Positions 1 to 11,309 are shown, numbered from the stretch's first letter. The stretch: DNA of 64,000 nt from Muscardinus avellanarius (GCA_963383645.1 OY726573.1:16456158-16520157); one strand, 5' to 3'. Notes: generated from the letters alone by a model not told the origin. A program made the numbers and translations.

Positions 1-1278
1 AGGGGCATTCTACCTCTGAGCTATATACCCAGCCCTATTTTTTTTTTTTTTTTTTGGTGGTATTAGGGGTGGAACCCAGGGGCTTTTCTACCTCCAGGCT
101 ATACTCCCAGACCTATTTTATACTTTATTTGGAAACAGATTCTCATTAAGTTGCTGAGAGCCTCACTAAGTAGCTGAGGCTGACTTCGAACCTGTGTGAT
201 CTTCCTGTCTCAGCTTCCCAAGCACGGGGATTACAAGTGTGCGCCACCATGCCAAGCTATAGCCCTGTTCTTTTATTCTTTGTTTTGTTTTGTTTGGTGG
301 TATTGTGTGGCGAGCCACCATTAGAAGATGGCGCCGGCTTCCTGCCTCTGAACTAGAAGATGGCGCCAGCTTCCTGCCTCTGAGCTTGATTGACACATGG
401 CTGTGCAGGAAGCAACTCCATATTTGGAGGCTAAAGTTATGTAATGCATTACGTGGTGGTGGCCTGACGAGCATGAGCCAATGAGTGAGTGAGACGTGGC
501 AGGAAGTGATTGGGAGAGTTAATGTTTATAATGCCCTGCGCAAGGCAGATTTCCGCCATTCCGCCATTCCGCCATTCCGCCATTCCGCCATTCCGCCATT
601 TTCTTCGACTTGTATCCTGAATAAACGGCTTGTAAGAAGAGCTTCGTGTTGCGTCTTAATCGCTGGTCGAGGGACGCGACAGTACTGGGGTTCCTGGAAG
701 CCCTCCTACCACCGGGCTACACTCCCAGACCTATTTTTTATATATTTTTATTTGGAAACAGGGTCTCTTAAGACAGCGTGTCTGGCTTCGAACTTGCGCG
801 ATCCTCCTGTCTCCGCCTCCCAAGCGCGGGGATTACAAGCGTGTGCCACCATGCCCGGCTTTATTCTTTGTTTTGAAACAGGGTCTCACTAGGTTGCAGA
901 GGGCCTCACTAAGTTGTCAGGTTGGCTTCGAACCTGTGATCCTCCTGTCCCAGCCTCCCAAGTACTGGGATTCCAAGTGTGTGCCACCATGCCCAGCTTC
1001 TTTGACTTTATTTCTTATTTGGAAACAGGGTCTTACTAGGTTGCTGAGAGCCTCACTACATTGCTGAGGCTGGCTTTGGACTTGTGGTCTTCCTGTCTCA
1101 GCCTCCCAAGTACTGGGATTACAAGTATACACCATCACAACTGGTTACCCTCAGTCCTTTTTATTTTTTGTTTTGAAATGGGTCTCGGTCAATTGCTGAG
1201 GGCCTTGGTAAATTGCTGAGGCTGTCTCAGCCTCCCAAGTATGGGGGTTACAGGCAGGTGCCACTGTGCCTGGCTATA
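1..1278 (-). mobile_element. Stack of nested antisense composite SINEs
   Basis: Copy one has its ID-like tail at 1-37 and its head at 862-999. It was split by a second copy (about 38-258) and a third (288-305 plus 682-861); the third is flanked by the duplication ttattctttgttttg (about 273-287 and 862-876) and was itself split by the LTR at 306-681. Head-only copies follow at 1000-1140 and 1141-1278. Confidence 0.8.
306..681 (+). mobile_element. IAP-like (class II ERV) solo LTR with 6-bp target duplication
   Basis: A 376-bp LTR begins TGTGGCGAGCCACC and ends GACGCGACA. It is flanked by gtattg (300-305) and gtactg (682-687), a 6-bp duplication with one mismatch as expected for class II ERVs. 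The IAP-like signs are the aagatggcgcc motifs near the start, aataaac polyadenylation signal near 620 and the gtgttgcgtctt R/U5 segment. At 554-600 it holds about six tandem copies of ccgccatt. Confidence 0.85.
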
Positions 1279-1809
1279 AACCTACCTAGTTAAAACACAC
1301 TTGGCATTGGCATAGGAACAGGCAGATGAGCCAGTGACACACTTGCACAGAAGAGCTAAGTTCCTTTTCTATGAAGTAAAACTCACCACACAGAGTCACT
1401 GGTTTTTTATCATAAATGGGCCCTTTGAGGGAGCTGTTGAATGCTCATCCGGTGTGGTGGCAGGAATCCTGTGGAAAGCCTCTCTCTCAGTGGCCCTGAT
1501 GTGCTTGCTAATTCTGGCCATTCAGCAATGCACCTCTTCCCGCTCGTTCCCTTGCGATCTTTCTGCCAACTACAGTGTCTCAGTACAACGCATACCTTCA
1601 GCACACTTCATTCCCGATTCAGGTTTTTCAATTATAGTGCGTATGCTGCCATTTTTGACAGGATAATAATAACAGTGTATAAATAGCTCTCTTTTTTGTC
1701 ATGTAGCACCAACTTAAAAAGAAAGCAAACACCAAGATGGCAAAATATTTCATACTGAAAGCCAATTGCATTTAGTTCTTTTCCACGCAGTGGGTAATAA
1801 GGTGTCCAT
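1279..1809. other. Unassigned single-copy sequence
   Basis: No coding region, RNA or repeat family is recognised. Short ORFs here lack codon structure or homology I can name. Confidence 0.5.
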
Positions 1810-2155
1810 GAGCGGGCCTGGTGGTGCACGCTTGTAATCTCAGTACTTGGGAAATTGAGATAGGAGGATCCCTCTGTATTGGGCCAGCCTGGCTACTTAG
1901 TGAGGCCCTCTGCAACTTAGAGAGACTTTGTTTCAAAATATAGGGGTGAAAGGAGCAGGGGGGGGGTGCACGTTAGTATTCCCAGCTTTTGGGAGGCTGA
2001 AACAGGAGGATCATGGTTAGTGGACAGCCTCAGTTACTACTTAGTGAGGCCCTTTGCAACTCAGTGAGACCCTGTTTCCAGACAAAGAATTAAAAAAAAA
2101 AAAAAAAAGGCTAAGGATGTAGCTCAGAGTTAGAATGCCCCTGGGATCCATGCAT
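1810..2155 (+). mobile_element. Two sense SINEs
   Basis: A diverged head-only copy (1812-1958) and a copy with ID-like tail (1962-2153). Confidence 0.75.
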
Positions 2156-2530
2156 GTGTGATTTCTTTTCCAAATCAACAGCATGAGATGAGCTTGAGGA
2201 GCCATAATGAGGCCTCACCGTGCCTGTGTTAGTTAACCTGCACCAACAGGTGGCTTCAGCAAGCCGCCTGTAGAAGGCTTGGGGAGGAGAAGAGAAGGAG
2301 AGGATGCTGGTTGGAAACAAAACAAAACTCACATGTTCTGATGAAAAAAAACAAAACAAAACAAAAATCAAGCAGGCAAGTGGAGGTTTGTTGTCCTCCC
2401 CGGGGTGTCCTGCCCAGCAGAAAGCCTCCTTCCTCACAAATGGCCCCACTTGCAGTTTGGCCTCTGACCTCAGCAAGGGGTCTGCCCTGGGGATTCTCAG
2501 GGGCTCCTTGGCTTTCTCCACAGCTGTCTC
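2156..2530. other. Unassigned single-copy sequence
   Basis: Nothing recognised apart from a short AAAAC run near 2345. Confidence 0.4.
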
Positions 2531-2563
2531 TGCTCAGTGCCAGTCAACTCTGATGTGCCCGGC

Positions 2564-2608
<45 letters not shown>

Positions 2609-2653
2609 GAGAGAGGAGAGAGGAGAGAGGAGAGAGGAGAGAGGAGAGAGGAG

Positions 2654-2691
<38 letters not shown>

Positions 2692-2911
2692 AGAAGAGAG
2701 AAGAGAGAAAGAGAGAGGGAGAGAGAGAGAGAAGAGAGGCTGCTCAGTGCCAGTCAACTCTGATGTGCCCAGCATGGAGAGAGAGAGAGAGGAGAGAGGG
2801 GAGAGGGGAGAGAGAAAGGAGAGAGGGGAGAGGGGAGAGGGGAGAGGGGAGAGGGGAGAGGGGAGAGGGGAGAGGAGAGAGGAGAGAGGAGAGAGGGGAG
2901 AGGGGAGAAAA
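2531..2911 (+). repeat. GA-rich microsatellite with a duplicated 37-bp flank
   Basis: Tracts of (GA)n, (GAGAGGA)n and (GGGAGA)n occupy 2568-2738 and 2778-2908. The segment beginning tgctcagtgccagtcaact precedes both tracts (2530-2567 and 2740-2777), so a unit of about 210 bp has been tandemly duplicated. Confidence 0.9.
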
Positions 2912-3071
2912 TCTATGTATCTATATCTCCACCGACCCAGCTGCAGGCAGCTTTCCATCTTCCTGGCCTAGAGCCCTCCCCGGGGCATCCAGCTGGCCCT
3001 TGCCTGTCTGGACGTGGCTGCTTTGCAGCAGGGTCTGCAAGGTCCCAAGGCTTTCTTTAAAGTTTCCTTCT

Positions 3072-3834
3072 AGCTGGACACAGTGGCACACACTTGTAAT
3101 CCCAGTACTTGGAGGCTGAGATAGAAGGATTGCAGGTTCTTGGCCAGTCTCAGCTACTTAGAAAGGCCCTCTCCAACTTAGTGAGACCCTGTTTCAAAAT
3201 AAAGAATAAAAAGTAGGGCTGTGGGTGTAGCTTGGACGAAGAATGCCCCTGGGTTCCATCCCCAGTACTGCAAAAAAAAAAAAAAAAAAGTTTCCTTTTC
3301 ATCTATGCCTGGTGGAACATCCCTGTAATCCCACTACCTGGGAGACTGAGGCTGAGATAGGAGAATCACAGGTTTGAGGACACCCTTAGCAGCCTAGTGA
3401 GACTCTTAGCAACCTAGCAAGCACTATTTCAAAATAAAAAATAAAGCCGGGCATGGTGGTGCATGCTTGTAATCCTAGTGCTTGGGAGGCCGAGACAGGA
3501 GAATCGCACAGGTTAAAAGCCAGCCTCAGCTACTTAGGCTCTCAACAATTTAGTGAGACCCTGTTTCCAAATAAAGTATAAAATAGGTCTGGGAGTGTAG
3601 CCGGAGGTAGAAAAGTCCCTGGGTTTCACTCCCAGTACCACCAAAAAAAAAAAAAAAAAAAAAAAAAGAATAAAAAAATAGGAAGCTGGGCATGGTAGCA
3701 CAGGCTTGTAATCCCAGCATTTGGGAGGCTGAGACAAGTAGGATCCAGGTTCGAGGACAGCCTCAGCTACTTAGTGAGGTCCTTTGCAACTCAGTGAGAC
3801 CCTGTTAAAAAATAGGGCTGAGAGTGCAGCTTAC
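3072..3834 (+). mobile_element. Four sense SINEs in tandem
   Basis: Copies at 3073-3289 (duplication aagtttccttt on both sides), 3303-3446 (head only), 3447-3671 (poly-A tail) and 3685-3834 (tail cut off at the start of the env-like region). Confidence 0.82.
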
Positions 3835-4558
3835 AACTGAGATAGCGGTTCACACTGTGGGAAGAGGCTGGACTCATGACACGCAGGTTAAGAGGGCCCC
3901 AGCTCCTATACAGGAAGGACAACGGACCATCCCTCAACACCCAGGGCCTCTCAAGTTAACTGTAAAAAGACTAAATTCATTCTTATTTTTTTTTATTTTG
4001 TTAAGCTTTCAGGTATGGGGTAACCCTTATTCATCCCAATTAACTATTAATATATCTGTAGGGGAAAACTCCCTAACTATAAAGATTAATGTGTGTCAGG
4101 TCCTGTATCTCTGTCCAGAACCAATCTGGGCAATAAAGCAAACTAATTCAAAGCAAGTCCTTTGCTCTAGAGGGGCAAGTCTCTGGGGACCACCCCATGT
4201 GGAGGGTGGACAGCCCCACTATATAGAGCTGCTCCAATGCCAAGGAGGTAAAAAGAAAAAAATAACCAGGCCTGGAGGGGTTTCCCTTGACACCTGTGCT
4301 GACTTACAATATAATCCACTCTTGTTAACTCACAGGCCAGGGAAGTCAGCCCTTACCATTAAATGCTGGGCTGGTCTCCAGGCAGATATGTTGGAATAAC
4401 TCCATGGAGAGGCTTGCTATTATGCTAGTTAATAATTCAACCTCAGCTGCTAATATTAACTCCTTAACCCAGGCCACTATAGTAAAATTAAAGTATTTAC
4501 ACCAGGTGGTGGAAGTAAGACAGGATATGGGGAAACAAATGCCTGGTCGAAATGGATT

Positions 4559-4594
<36 letters not shown>

Positions 4595-5103
4595 GTGGTA
4601 CTGGGGTTCCTGGAAGCCCTTCTACCTCCGGCCTACACTCCCAGACCTATTTTTACATTTTTATATTTGGAAACAGGGTCTCCTAAGCCAACGCAGCGGG
4701 GCTGGCTTCAAACCTGCATGATCCTCCTGTCTCTGCCTCCCAAGCGCGGGGATTACAAGCGTGCGCCACCACGCCCGGCCTGGATTAGAAATTTTGCTGG
4801 CACCTTAAACCAAAGTGCCTCTTACACTTGTGCAGCAGGCGGGCTGGAGGCTCGCGTGGTACCATTTCCACTCTGATGGACTGCAGACCCAACGGGCATG
4901 TGATGTATGATAGCTGCGGTGAATGCTGGTCCTTTGAGGAGCTACAGAATCACTTTGCACTAGCAGCTGCCTGAGCAAATGTCTGGTGGTGCCGTGGAGG
5001 ACCGTTACTTGAGACCTTACCCGCCAATCTTAGCAGAACTTCACTCTAGTACAATGGCCAACCCCTCTCACCCTGGCATTTCAAACTCCAAGAAGGCCCA
5101 TGA
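3835..5103 (+). pseudogene. env: ERV env-like remnant upstream of an LTR
   Basis: An open frame of 191 codons (3824-4399) contains a signal-peptide-like hydrophobic run (about 3985-4020) followed by Ser/Thr- and Cys-containing extracellular-type sequence; a second frame (4404-4552) is Asn/Thr-rich and helical in character. Position directly before an LTR start and the overall style suggest Env surface-protein sequence of a class I ERV. No motif settles it. The region is broken by stops and by the SINE at 4568-4780. Confidence 0.4.
4568..4780 (-). mobile_element. Young antisense SINE, type 2
   Basis: Complete copy with poly-T start, flanked by the perfect 15-bp duplication tggattagaaatttt (4553-4567 and 4781-4795). 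Confidence 0.93.
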
Positions 5104-5153
5104 TGTGCCAGTATTGGGAAATGGCTTCAAAATGTATTTGAAAATAGCTTTGG

Positions 5154-5373
5154 TGCCGGGCGTGGTGGCGCACGCTTGTAATCCCCGCGCTTGGGAGGCT
5201 GAGACAGGAGGATCGCACTGGTTCGAGCCAGCCTCAGCTACTTAGAGAGGCTCTCAGCAACTTAGACCCTGTTTCCAAATAAAATATAAAATGGGTCTGG
5301 GAGTATAGCCCGGAGGTAGAAGGCCTCTGGGTTCCACCCCCAGTACCACACACACACACACACACACACACAC
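5154..5373 (+). mobile_element. Sense SINE with (CA)n tail
   Basis: Flanked by aaatagctttgg at 5142-5153 and 5374-5385. Its tail has turned into a CA microsatellite. Confidence 0.9.
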
Positions 5374-5525
5374 AAATAGCTTTGGCATTAGAGAGCCAGA
5401 GCATGGGTGTGGGCAGGCACTCAGGGAAGAGACCCTGCAGAGTTCAGGCACCAAGGGTGATTAGCAAGAAAATAGAGGAATCCCAGGTCTTTTACATTTT
5501 AAAGACAAGCAAAACTGTCTTTATT

Positions 5526-5572
<47 letters not shown>

Positions 5573-5724
5573 TTTTTTATTGGTGCACTGTATTCATACA
5601 TCATAGTGGGATACAAACTTTTGTAGACATACATGCACACATTGCCCAGTCAGCCCCCACCCGATCCCCACCCCATTCCCTCCCCATCCCTCCTTCCCAT
5701 GCTTGGCTTAGTGGTTGACATCTA

Positions 5725-5950
5725 GTATTATAGCAATTTATCCAAAATTAAAAATGATAATCTCACGGGCCGGGCGTGGTGGCGCACTCTTGTAATCCCC
5801 GCGCTTGGGAGGCAGAGACAGGAGGATCGCGCAGGTTCGAAGCCAGCCGCGTGCGCTGGCTTATGAGACCCTGTTTCCAAATAAAAAAGTATAAAAAATA
5901 GGTCTGGGAGTGTAGCCCGGAGGTAGAAGGGCTTCCAGGAACCCCAGTAC

Positions 5951-5982
<32 letters not shown>

Positions 5983-6850
5983 AAATGATAATCTCACATA
6001 ACAGTTTCATTTGTCTGATACCAAGCTTTTGATGACTTAAAGATAACATTTCAATATTTCTTTTTGCTTTCTTTCTTACCAGAGAATATTTTTTTTCTAT
6101 TTTTTTAGGTGAAACTATCATATATTTATATATTTATTTTTCAGAAAAAAATCTATCCTAATATGGAATATGGATTCTAGATACCCAAAATGATCTTGAA
6201 AAAGAACAAAGCTAGAAGATATATATTTTCTGATTTCAAACCATATAAAGCTACAATAATTGAAACAGTGTAGTACTGTTCTAAAGGCAGATATATAAAC
6301 CATTGGAGTTAAATACAAGCCTAGAGCTAAATTCTTCCCTATATTATCAAGTTATTTTTGACAAGGTTTCCACGAACATTTGGTGGTAGAAATAATAATC
6401 TTTTAACTAAATATTGTAGAAAAATAATAATTACATGGAAAAGAATAAAATTGGACCCTTACCTAATCCCATATACAAGTATTAACTCAAAATAGATAAA
6501 AGACCTAAATATAAATCTTAAGACTATAAACTTTTAGAAGAAAATCTGGGTCATAAAACCTCACAACATTGAAATTGGCAGTGATTTCTTGGATATGATT
6601 TCAATGGCACAGGCAACAGAAGAGTATACAAACTCCCTAAAAATAAAAAAATATTGTATATCCAAAGACAATGTAAACAGAGTTAAAAGTTACTAAAAGA
6701 ATTGGATAACATATTTCCAAATGCTATATCTGAAGGTATATTAATATTCCAACTAGAAATCCTAAAAATTAACAACAGTAAAGGCAAACAATACAATTTA
6801 GAGATAGGTAAAAGACTAATATAAATAATGAATCTCCACAGATAACCAAT
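5725..6850 (+). mobile_element. Captured segment with sense-oriented old L1 ORF2 3' sequence
   Basis: From about 6150 the plus strand follows the C-terminal part of mammalian L1 ORF2: gaacaaagctagaagatata, then ctacaataattgaaacagtg, then ataaaattggacccttacct. It is diverged and full of stops. The 5725-6150 part is AT-rich sequence of unknown origin. Orientation is opposite to the surrounding ORF1 and UTRs. A SINE sits at 5767-5980. Confidence 0.8.
5767..5980 (+). mobile_element. Young type 2 SINE inside L1 chimera copy 1
   Basis: Flanked by aaaaatgataatctcac (5750-5766 and 5981-5997, last bases before and after). It has a perfect GGTTCGAAGCC B box and a (CA)n tail. It is absent from the equivalent place in copy 2. 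Confidence 0.9.
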
Positions 6851-6851
6851 C

Positions 6852-7769
6852 TTAGTTGTCTGTTGGATGGAAAATCTTGTTTCTCTGGTTCTGGTGTGTG
6901 TTACCTATTTCTTCTTTGTAGTTAATCTCTTTGAGTATTTTCTCTAGCGCTGGTTTTGAAGACATAAATTCCTTCAGTTTCTGTTTGTCATGGAAGCTTC
7001 TTATTTCCCCATCTAATTGGATAGAAAGTTTTGCCGGGTAGGAAATTTTTGGCTGGAAGTTGTTTTCTTTCAGAGTTTGGAATATGTTACTCCATGCCCT
7101 TTTGGCTCTCATGACTTGGTTTGGGAAGTCTGGAGTGATTCTAATTGGTTTGCCTCTGAATTTCACTTGGCCCTTTGTTTTTGTTGCCTTTAAGATTCTC
7201 TGCTTGGCTTCCACATTGGTCATTTTGACAATTATGTGGCGTGGGGATCCTCTTCTTCGATCCTGTCTAAAGGGAGTTCTATAAGTTTCCTGGATCTGTG
7301 TATCAACCTCTTGCTCTATGTTTGGAAAATTTTCTGCTATTACTTCCTTGAAGAGATTGTTGATCCCTTTGGTATCACTTTCTTTTCCCTCCTCTATTCC
7401 AATTATTCTTAGGTTAGCTCTCTTAAAATGGGCCCATATTTCTTCAATGTCAGATTCCTGCTGTCGGATATTTTTTTCTAGATTAGAAACTATGCGTTCA
7501 TTTTTGGAATGATCATCTTCTAAGAGCGAGATTCTCTTCTCCATGTGGTCTAATCAGTTGTTTGTGCTTTGAATTGAGGCCTTTACTTCATTAATTGCAT
7601 CCTTTATCTCTTTTTGGCTCTCTCTGAGTTCTTTTCGAAGTACCTCTATTATTTCTACAGTTATTTTCCTGATTTGATCCTCTAGAAATCTCTGATTTTC
7701 TGTTTTATCGGGTTCTGATGTTGTGGGGTTGTGGGCATTCATTGCTCCATTGTTATTCCTTTTTCCCAT
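6852..7769 (-). pseudogene. L1 ORF1 (RNA-binding chaperone), one in-frame stop
   Basis: ORF1p trimerises and coats L1 RNA. The first in-frame ATG is at 7769 (MGKRNNNGAMN), giving 305 codons. The N-terminal half is a charged coiled coil, followed by an RRM (LRIIGIEEG and PRHIIVKM) and the C-terminal domain (YPAKLSIQLDGEIRSFHDK). The only defect I see is a TGA at 7554-7556 where copy 2 has CGA, the expected product of CpG decay. Confidence 0.9.
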
Positions 7770-9099
7770 GATTTCGGAAGTTTGTGCCTTCTCTGGGTTC
7801 TTCCCTTGGGTCACTATGACTTCACTTAAGGTGCTCTGGATCTCGAGTCTGTAGTATCTCAGACCCCACTACTCCTTTACTGGGTTGTATCACAGAGTCT
7901 CCAACCCAGGGAGTTGATAGAGGCTGCTTTAAACTATGGGGGGTGCCAGGTTGGGCGTTCTCCTATGGTGTGATATCTCTGCCACCGCCACTCCCCCACT
8001 GGGTCAAGTCCCAGGGAGTACAGTACTGGGATTTCTCCTCTGTGGCCCGCAATTTGACTCACTGTTGTTGAGTTCGCAGATGTAGCTGTACTGAACTCGT
8101 TGAATTCGCTGCTGCTGCCGCCGGTGGCAATATGGCGCCGCTGCTACGCCCTTGGCTGTGAGGCTGGCTTTTTTCTTCTTGGTTTTGAATTCGACTCTGA
8201 GTCCTTGCAGCGTGTGCTGAACTCAGCCACTGGGAGCTTTAGATGTTCCCTGCGCTGAAAAATCCCGCCTGGCTGTTCCGCAGCGGCTCACCTCGGCTTG
8301 CTGTAGCCGTCCGGTGAAGTCGCCGCTGCTGCCGGCAGTATGGCGCTGCTGCCGCAGCCTCGGGCGTGAGGCCGGTGTATCTCCTCTGTGGCTCTGAGCT
8401 CTGTTCTCAGTCCGCTTTCTCTCTGGAGCCTGGTGATTTTTTTGTTTCTCTGGTGATGGTGTTTTCTGGCTATGAAGGCGCTGATTTTGTGGTAATGGAG
8501 ATTGGTTGTTAGTGGGGCTCTTAAGCCCCGATTTTCTCGGTCGCCATCTTCCCGGAAGTGTCAAAACTGTCTTTAATTGATACCATAAGCCTTCAAGAGA
8601 TCCCAGACTTCCATGATAATTAACATATTTTGGGCATAACAAAAGGCTTGGGGTCTGTACCCCAGACCTACAGGAAGGAATCCCCACATCAAAAGACCTG
8701 CCCCAGATGGTGCAGATCTAGTTGGGTCAGAAGATTATTGGTGGAGCAAGATGAAGGACCATGTATCTATAAAACTGTTCTGTATCCACAAAAACTTTGG
8801 TGACTTATTCTCAAGTCACCTTACTACGCCACTCTCTATGATGTAATGCTTTAATCTAAGTTCTTTCCCATCTTTCCATCTTCGTAATAATAAAATCACT
8901 TAAGCTTAGTTCTGGCTATTGTTTTCTACACGTAGCTAAAACAAGAACCCACAGCTACATCTCACTGTTACAGTTTTGGCACCTTTCTAATGATGTACCA
9001 CCATAACAATAGGCCCAACATAGGGCCAACAGGGATATCCCTCAACCCTCTAGTGGGTCATCAGACCGTCACATATATGATGATTCAATCAGGGTTTCT

Positions 9100-9321
9100 T
9101 TTTTTTTTTTTTTTCTGCGGTACTGGGGATGGAACCCTGGGGCATTCTACCTCTGAACTACGCCTCCAGCCCTATTTTTTATTCTTTATTTTGCAATAGG
9201 GTCTCACTAAGTTTCAAAGGGCCTCACTAAGGAGTAGCTGAGGCTGTCCTCGAACCGTGATCCTCCTGTCTCAGCCTCCCAAATGCTGGGATTACAAGTG
9301 TGTGTCACCATGCCCAGCTTG
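9100..9321 (-). mobile_element. Antisense type 1 SINE
   Basis: Flanked by atcagggtttc at 9088-9098 and 9322-9332. Confidence 0.88.
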
Positions 9322-9402
9322 ATCAGGGTTTCAAGGGGGATGGTCTTAACAACAAATTTAAGACTAAAAATCAGATAGCTACATGGGTTATGCCAATACT
9401 AT

Positions 9403-9619
9403 TATTTTTTTGTGTGTGTGGTACTGAGGGTGGAACCCAGGGGCTTTTCTACCTCTGGGCTATACTCCCAGACCTATTTTACACTTTATTTGGAAACAGG
9501 GTCTCACTAAGTTGCTGAGAGCCTCACTAAGTAGCTGAGACTGGCTTTGAACCTCTGCAATCCTCCTGTCTCAGTCTCCCAAGTGCTGGGATTATAAGCG
9601 TGCACCGCCATGCCTGGCT
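9403..9619 (-). mobile_element. Antisense SINE
   Basis: Complete copy with poly-T/TG start in the env remnant. Confidence 0.85.
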
Positions 9620-9716
9620 AGTTGGTCCACTATTAATAAAAAGGTAGATTGGATGAACGATACATCTTACAGTCAACAGAGGTTTGTCAGCTACACCTAG
9701 ATGCCATTAAGGAAAT

Positions 9717-10156
9717 ATAACGTTGAAACTGAGTTGGGGGTCGTGAAGGAGGCAAACAGCAACCAGGTTATTAACAGCGGCTTTAATCAGCCTAATCAAC
9801 TGGCACCTTCTGGGAGTCTGCCGGCCATGGGGGAAAGGACTGATGAGCTACACCCAGTCCGGAGAGTCACACATAGTCCCATTTCATGGTTGGCTGACAG
9901 AGTCACGTGGCAGAGTGGAAGTGCTGATGTTTAAAGTGTGTGTGTGTGTGTGTGTGTTTGGGGTGGGGCTATCAGTGTGGGAATGCCAATTCTCTCAAGA
10001 CATCCACAATCTTGCGACCTCTGGAGTCAGTCTCGCGATGCCTGGAGTCTTGAGGCACCTGGATTCCTGCGATATCTCTATTACTGACTTCCAGGGTTCC
10101 ACCTCCTATCTCTGCTGCAGGGTTCTGTGGAGGAAGGGGGAGGACCCGACCTATCA
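9717..10156 (-). mobile_element. Antisense solo LTR, family B
   Basis: It begins near ACGTTGAAACTGAG and ends GACCTATCA, matching the LTRs at 36354, 47075, 56979 and (sense) 26120. A (GT)n run has expanded inside it at 9935-9958. Short aaata copies flank it. Confidence 0.8.
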
Positions 10157-10182
10157 TCAAATAGCTGAAAAGTTAGATGCTT

Positions 10183-10578
10183 TCCCGGGCGTGGTGGCGC
10201 ATGCTTGTGACCTGCACTTGGGAGGCGGAGATAGGAGGATGGCGCTGGTTCAAAGCCAGCATCGCTGGCTTAAGAGACCCTGTTTCCAAATAAAAAACTA
10301 TAAAGTAGGTCTGGGAGTGTAGCCCAGAGGTAGAAGGGCTTCCAGGAACCCCAGTACCACCAAAGGGGAAAAAAAAAAGTTAGATGCTTTCCCGGGCATG
10401 GTGGTGCACGCTTGTAATCCCTGCGCTTGGGAGGCAGAGACAGGAGGATCGCGCTGGTTCAAAGCCAGCCTCGCTGGCTTAAGAGACCCTGTTTCCAAAT
10501 AAAAAAATATAAAATAGGTCTGGGAGTGTAGTCCAGATGTAGAAGGGCTTCCAGGAACCCCAGTACCACCAAAAAAAA
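10183..10578 (+). mobile_element. Two type 2 SINEs inserted at one target site
   Basis: The copies at about 10183-10377 and 10391-10579 are separated and flanked by three copies of agttagatgct (about 10171, 10379 and 10580), meaning a second insertion used the target duplication of the first. Confidence 0.88.
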
Positions 10579-10730
10579 AAGTTAGATGCTATCAACAAAA
10601 TAATCTTGGAAAATAGAGGAGCCTTAGGTATGATCTTAGAAAATAGAGAAAAGTTATGTGCCATAAAAAGGGACCAATGTTACCTGAATCCCAAACAATA
10701 TGGCCCCAAGATTAAAGTCCTGTGAGGCTT

Positions 10731-11309
10731 GACTGCATTAACAGTTGAGCCAGCATAAGGGTTCAAGGATAGATGATATTTTCCCCAGCCTAATGGAACA
10801 GAGGTTTCAAAAGGAAGGAGAAATGATGACTTTGGTCATAATATTTATTCCTTATTACAGTATTTGGAGTAATGATCCTGTCGTATGTAGGTTTAGCGAG
10901 AAATGAGAGACTCAGGAGTCCAAGGGAAAGTGCCAATCGAAGCCTTTAGCTGGCGAGTGGCAGTACCCTCAGTCTAAAAATCTGACTAGAGGGGCACGCT
11001 GACTTGCTGGAGGTAGGGGTTTCTAAGGGAGAAAATCACAAGCAGGTGATCCATCTCTTATGCTAAAATAAGCAAGCAGGTTTATAGAAGCCTAAACTTG
11101 TGGTTAGCTTATCTGGTATGCAAAGTCTTGCTGTTTTGGTCTGGTGCTGGGTGATGCCCGGGCTCCAGCTAAAGTCAGACTTTTGAGAGGGATTCTTTGT
11201 TTACAACAAATCACAGGAATTTCAGGAGGAGAGGTAGGCCATCATTATTTTAAAAGTACGGGCCTAATGAGTATTGCTGCCTAAGTAGGCACAGGCCAGA
11301 TGGGCTATA
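10731..11309 (+). other. ERV-derived or unassigned sequence between env pieces
   Basis: It lies between recognisable env segments, so it is probably proviral. No open frame or motif supports a finer call. Confidence 0.35.

Larger units (their letters stand above)
5524..8561 (-). mobile_element. Chimeric L1 derivative, copy 1 (5'UTR, ORF1, inverted old ORF2 piece, 3'UTR)
   Basis: Flanked by the 14-bp duplication caaaactgtcttta (5510-5523 and 8562-8575). On the minus strand it runs from a 5' end with a ggaagatggcgac YY1-type site near 8555, through a 5'UTR of about 790 bp and ORF1 (7769-6852), into about 1.1 kb that carries L1 ORF2 sequence in the opposite orientation, then an L1 3'UTR and a poly-A tail decayed to (TTTA)n at 5524-5577. 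ORF2 in the proper orientation is absent, so movement needed L1 proteins in trans. Copy 2 at 39906-45868 has the same architecture. See findings. Confidence 0.88.
5104..8972 (+). mobile_element. LTR of family A (class I-like ERV), split by an L1 chimera and SINEs
   Basis: It starts TGTGCCAGTATTGGG and ends CACTGTTACA; without the insertions it is about 600 bp. Two other copies in the window (13904-14738 and antisense 17235-18451) confirm the outline. A polyadenylation-like aataataaaat lies near 8886. The interrupting elements are the SINE at 5154-5373 and the 3 kb L1 chimera at 5524-8561. Confidence 0.75.

Noticed and set aside
554..600. CRISPR-like short repeat array
   Set aside because: Direct 8-bp repeats without spacers, inside an LTR of a mammalian genome.
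2497..2971. Arg/Glu- and Ser/Leu-repeat frames
   Set aside because: Translations of a GA microsatellite.
5524..8561. Simple 5' inversion of one L1 by twin priming
   Set aside because: The inverted part is internal, both outer ends have the same orientation, and a second copy shares the layout.
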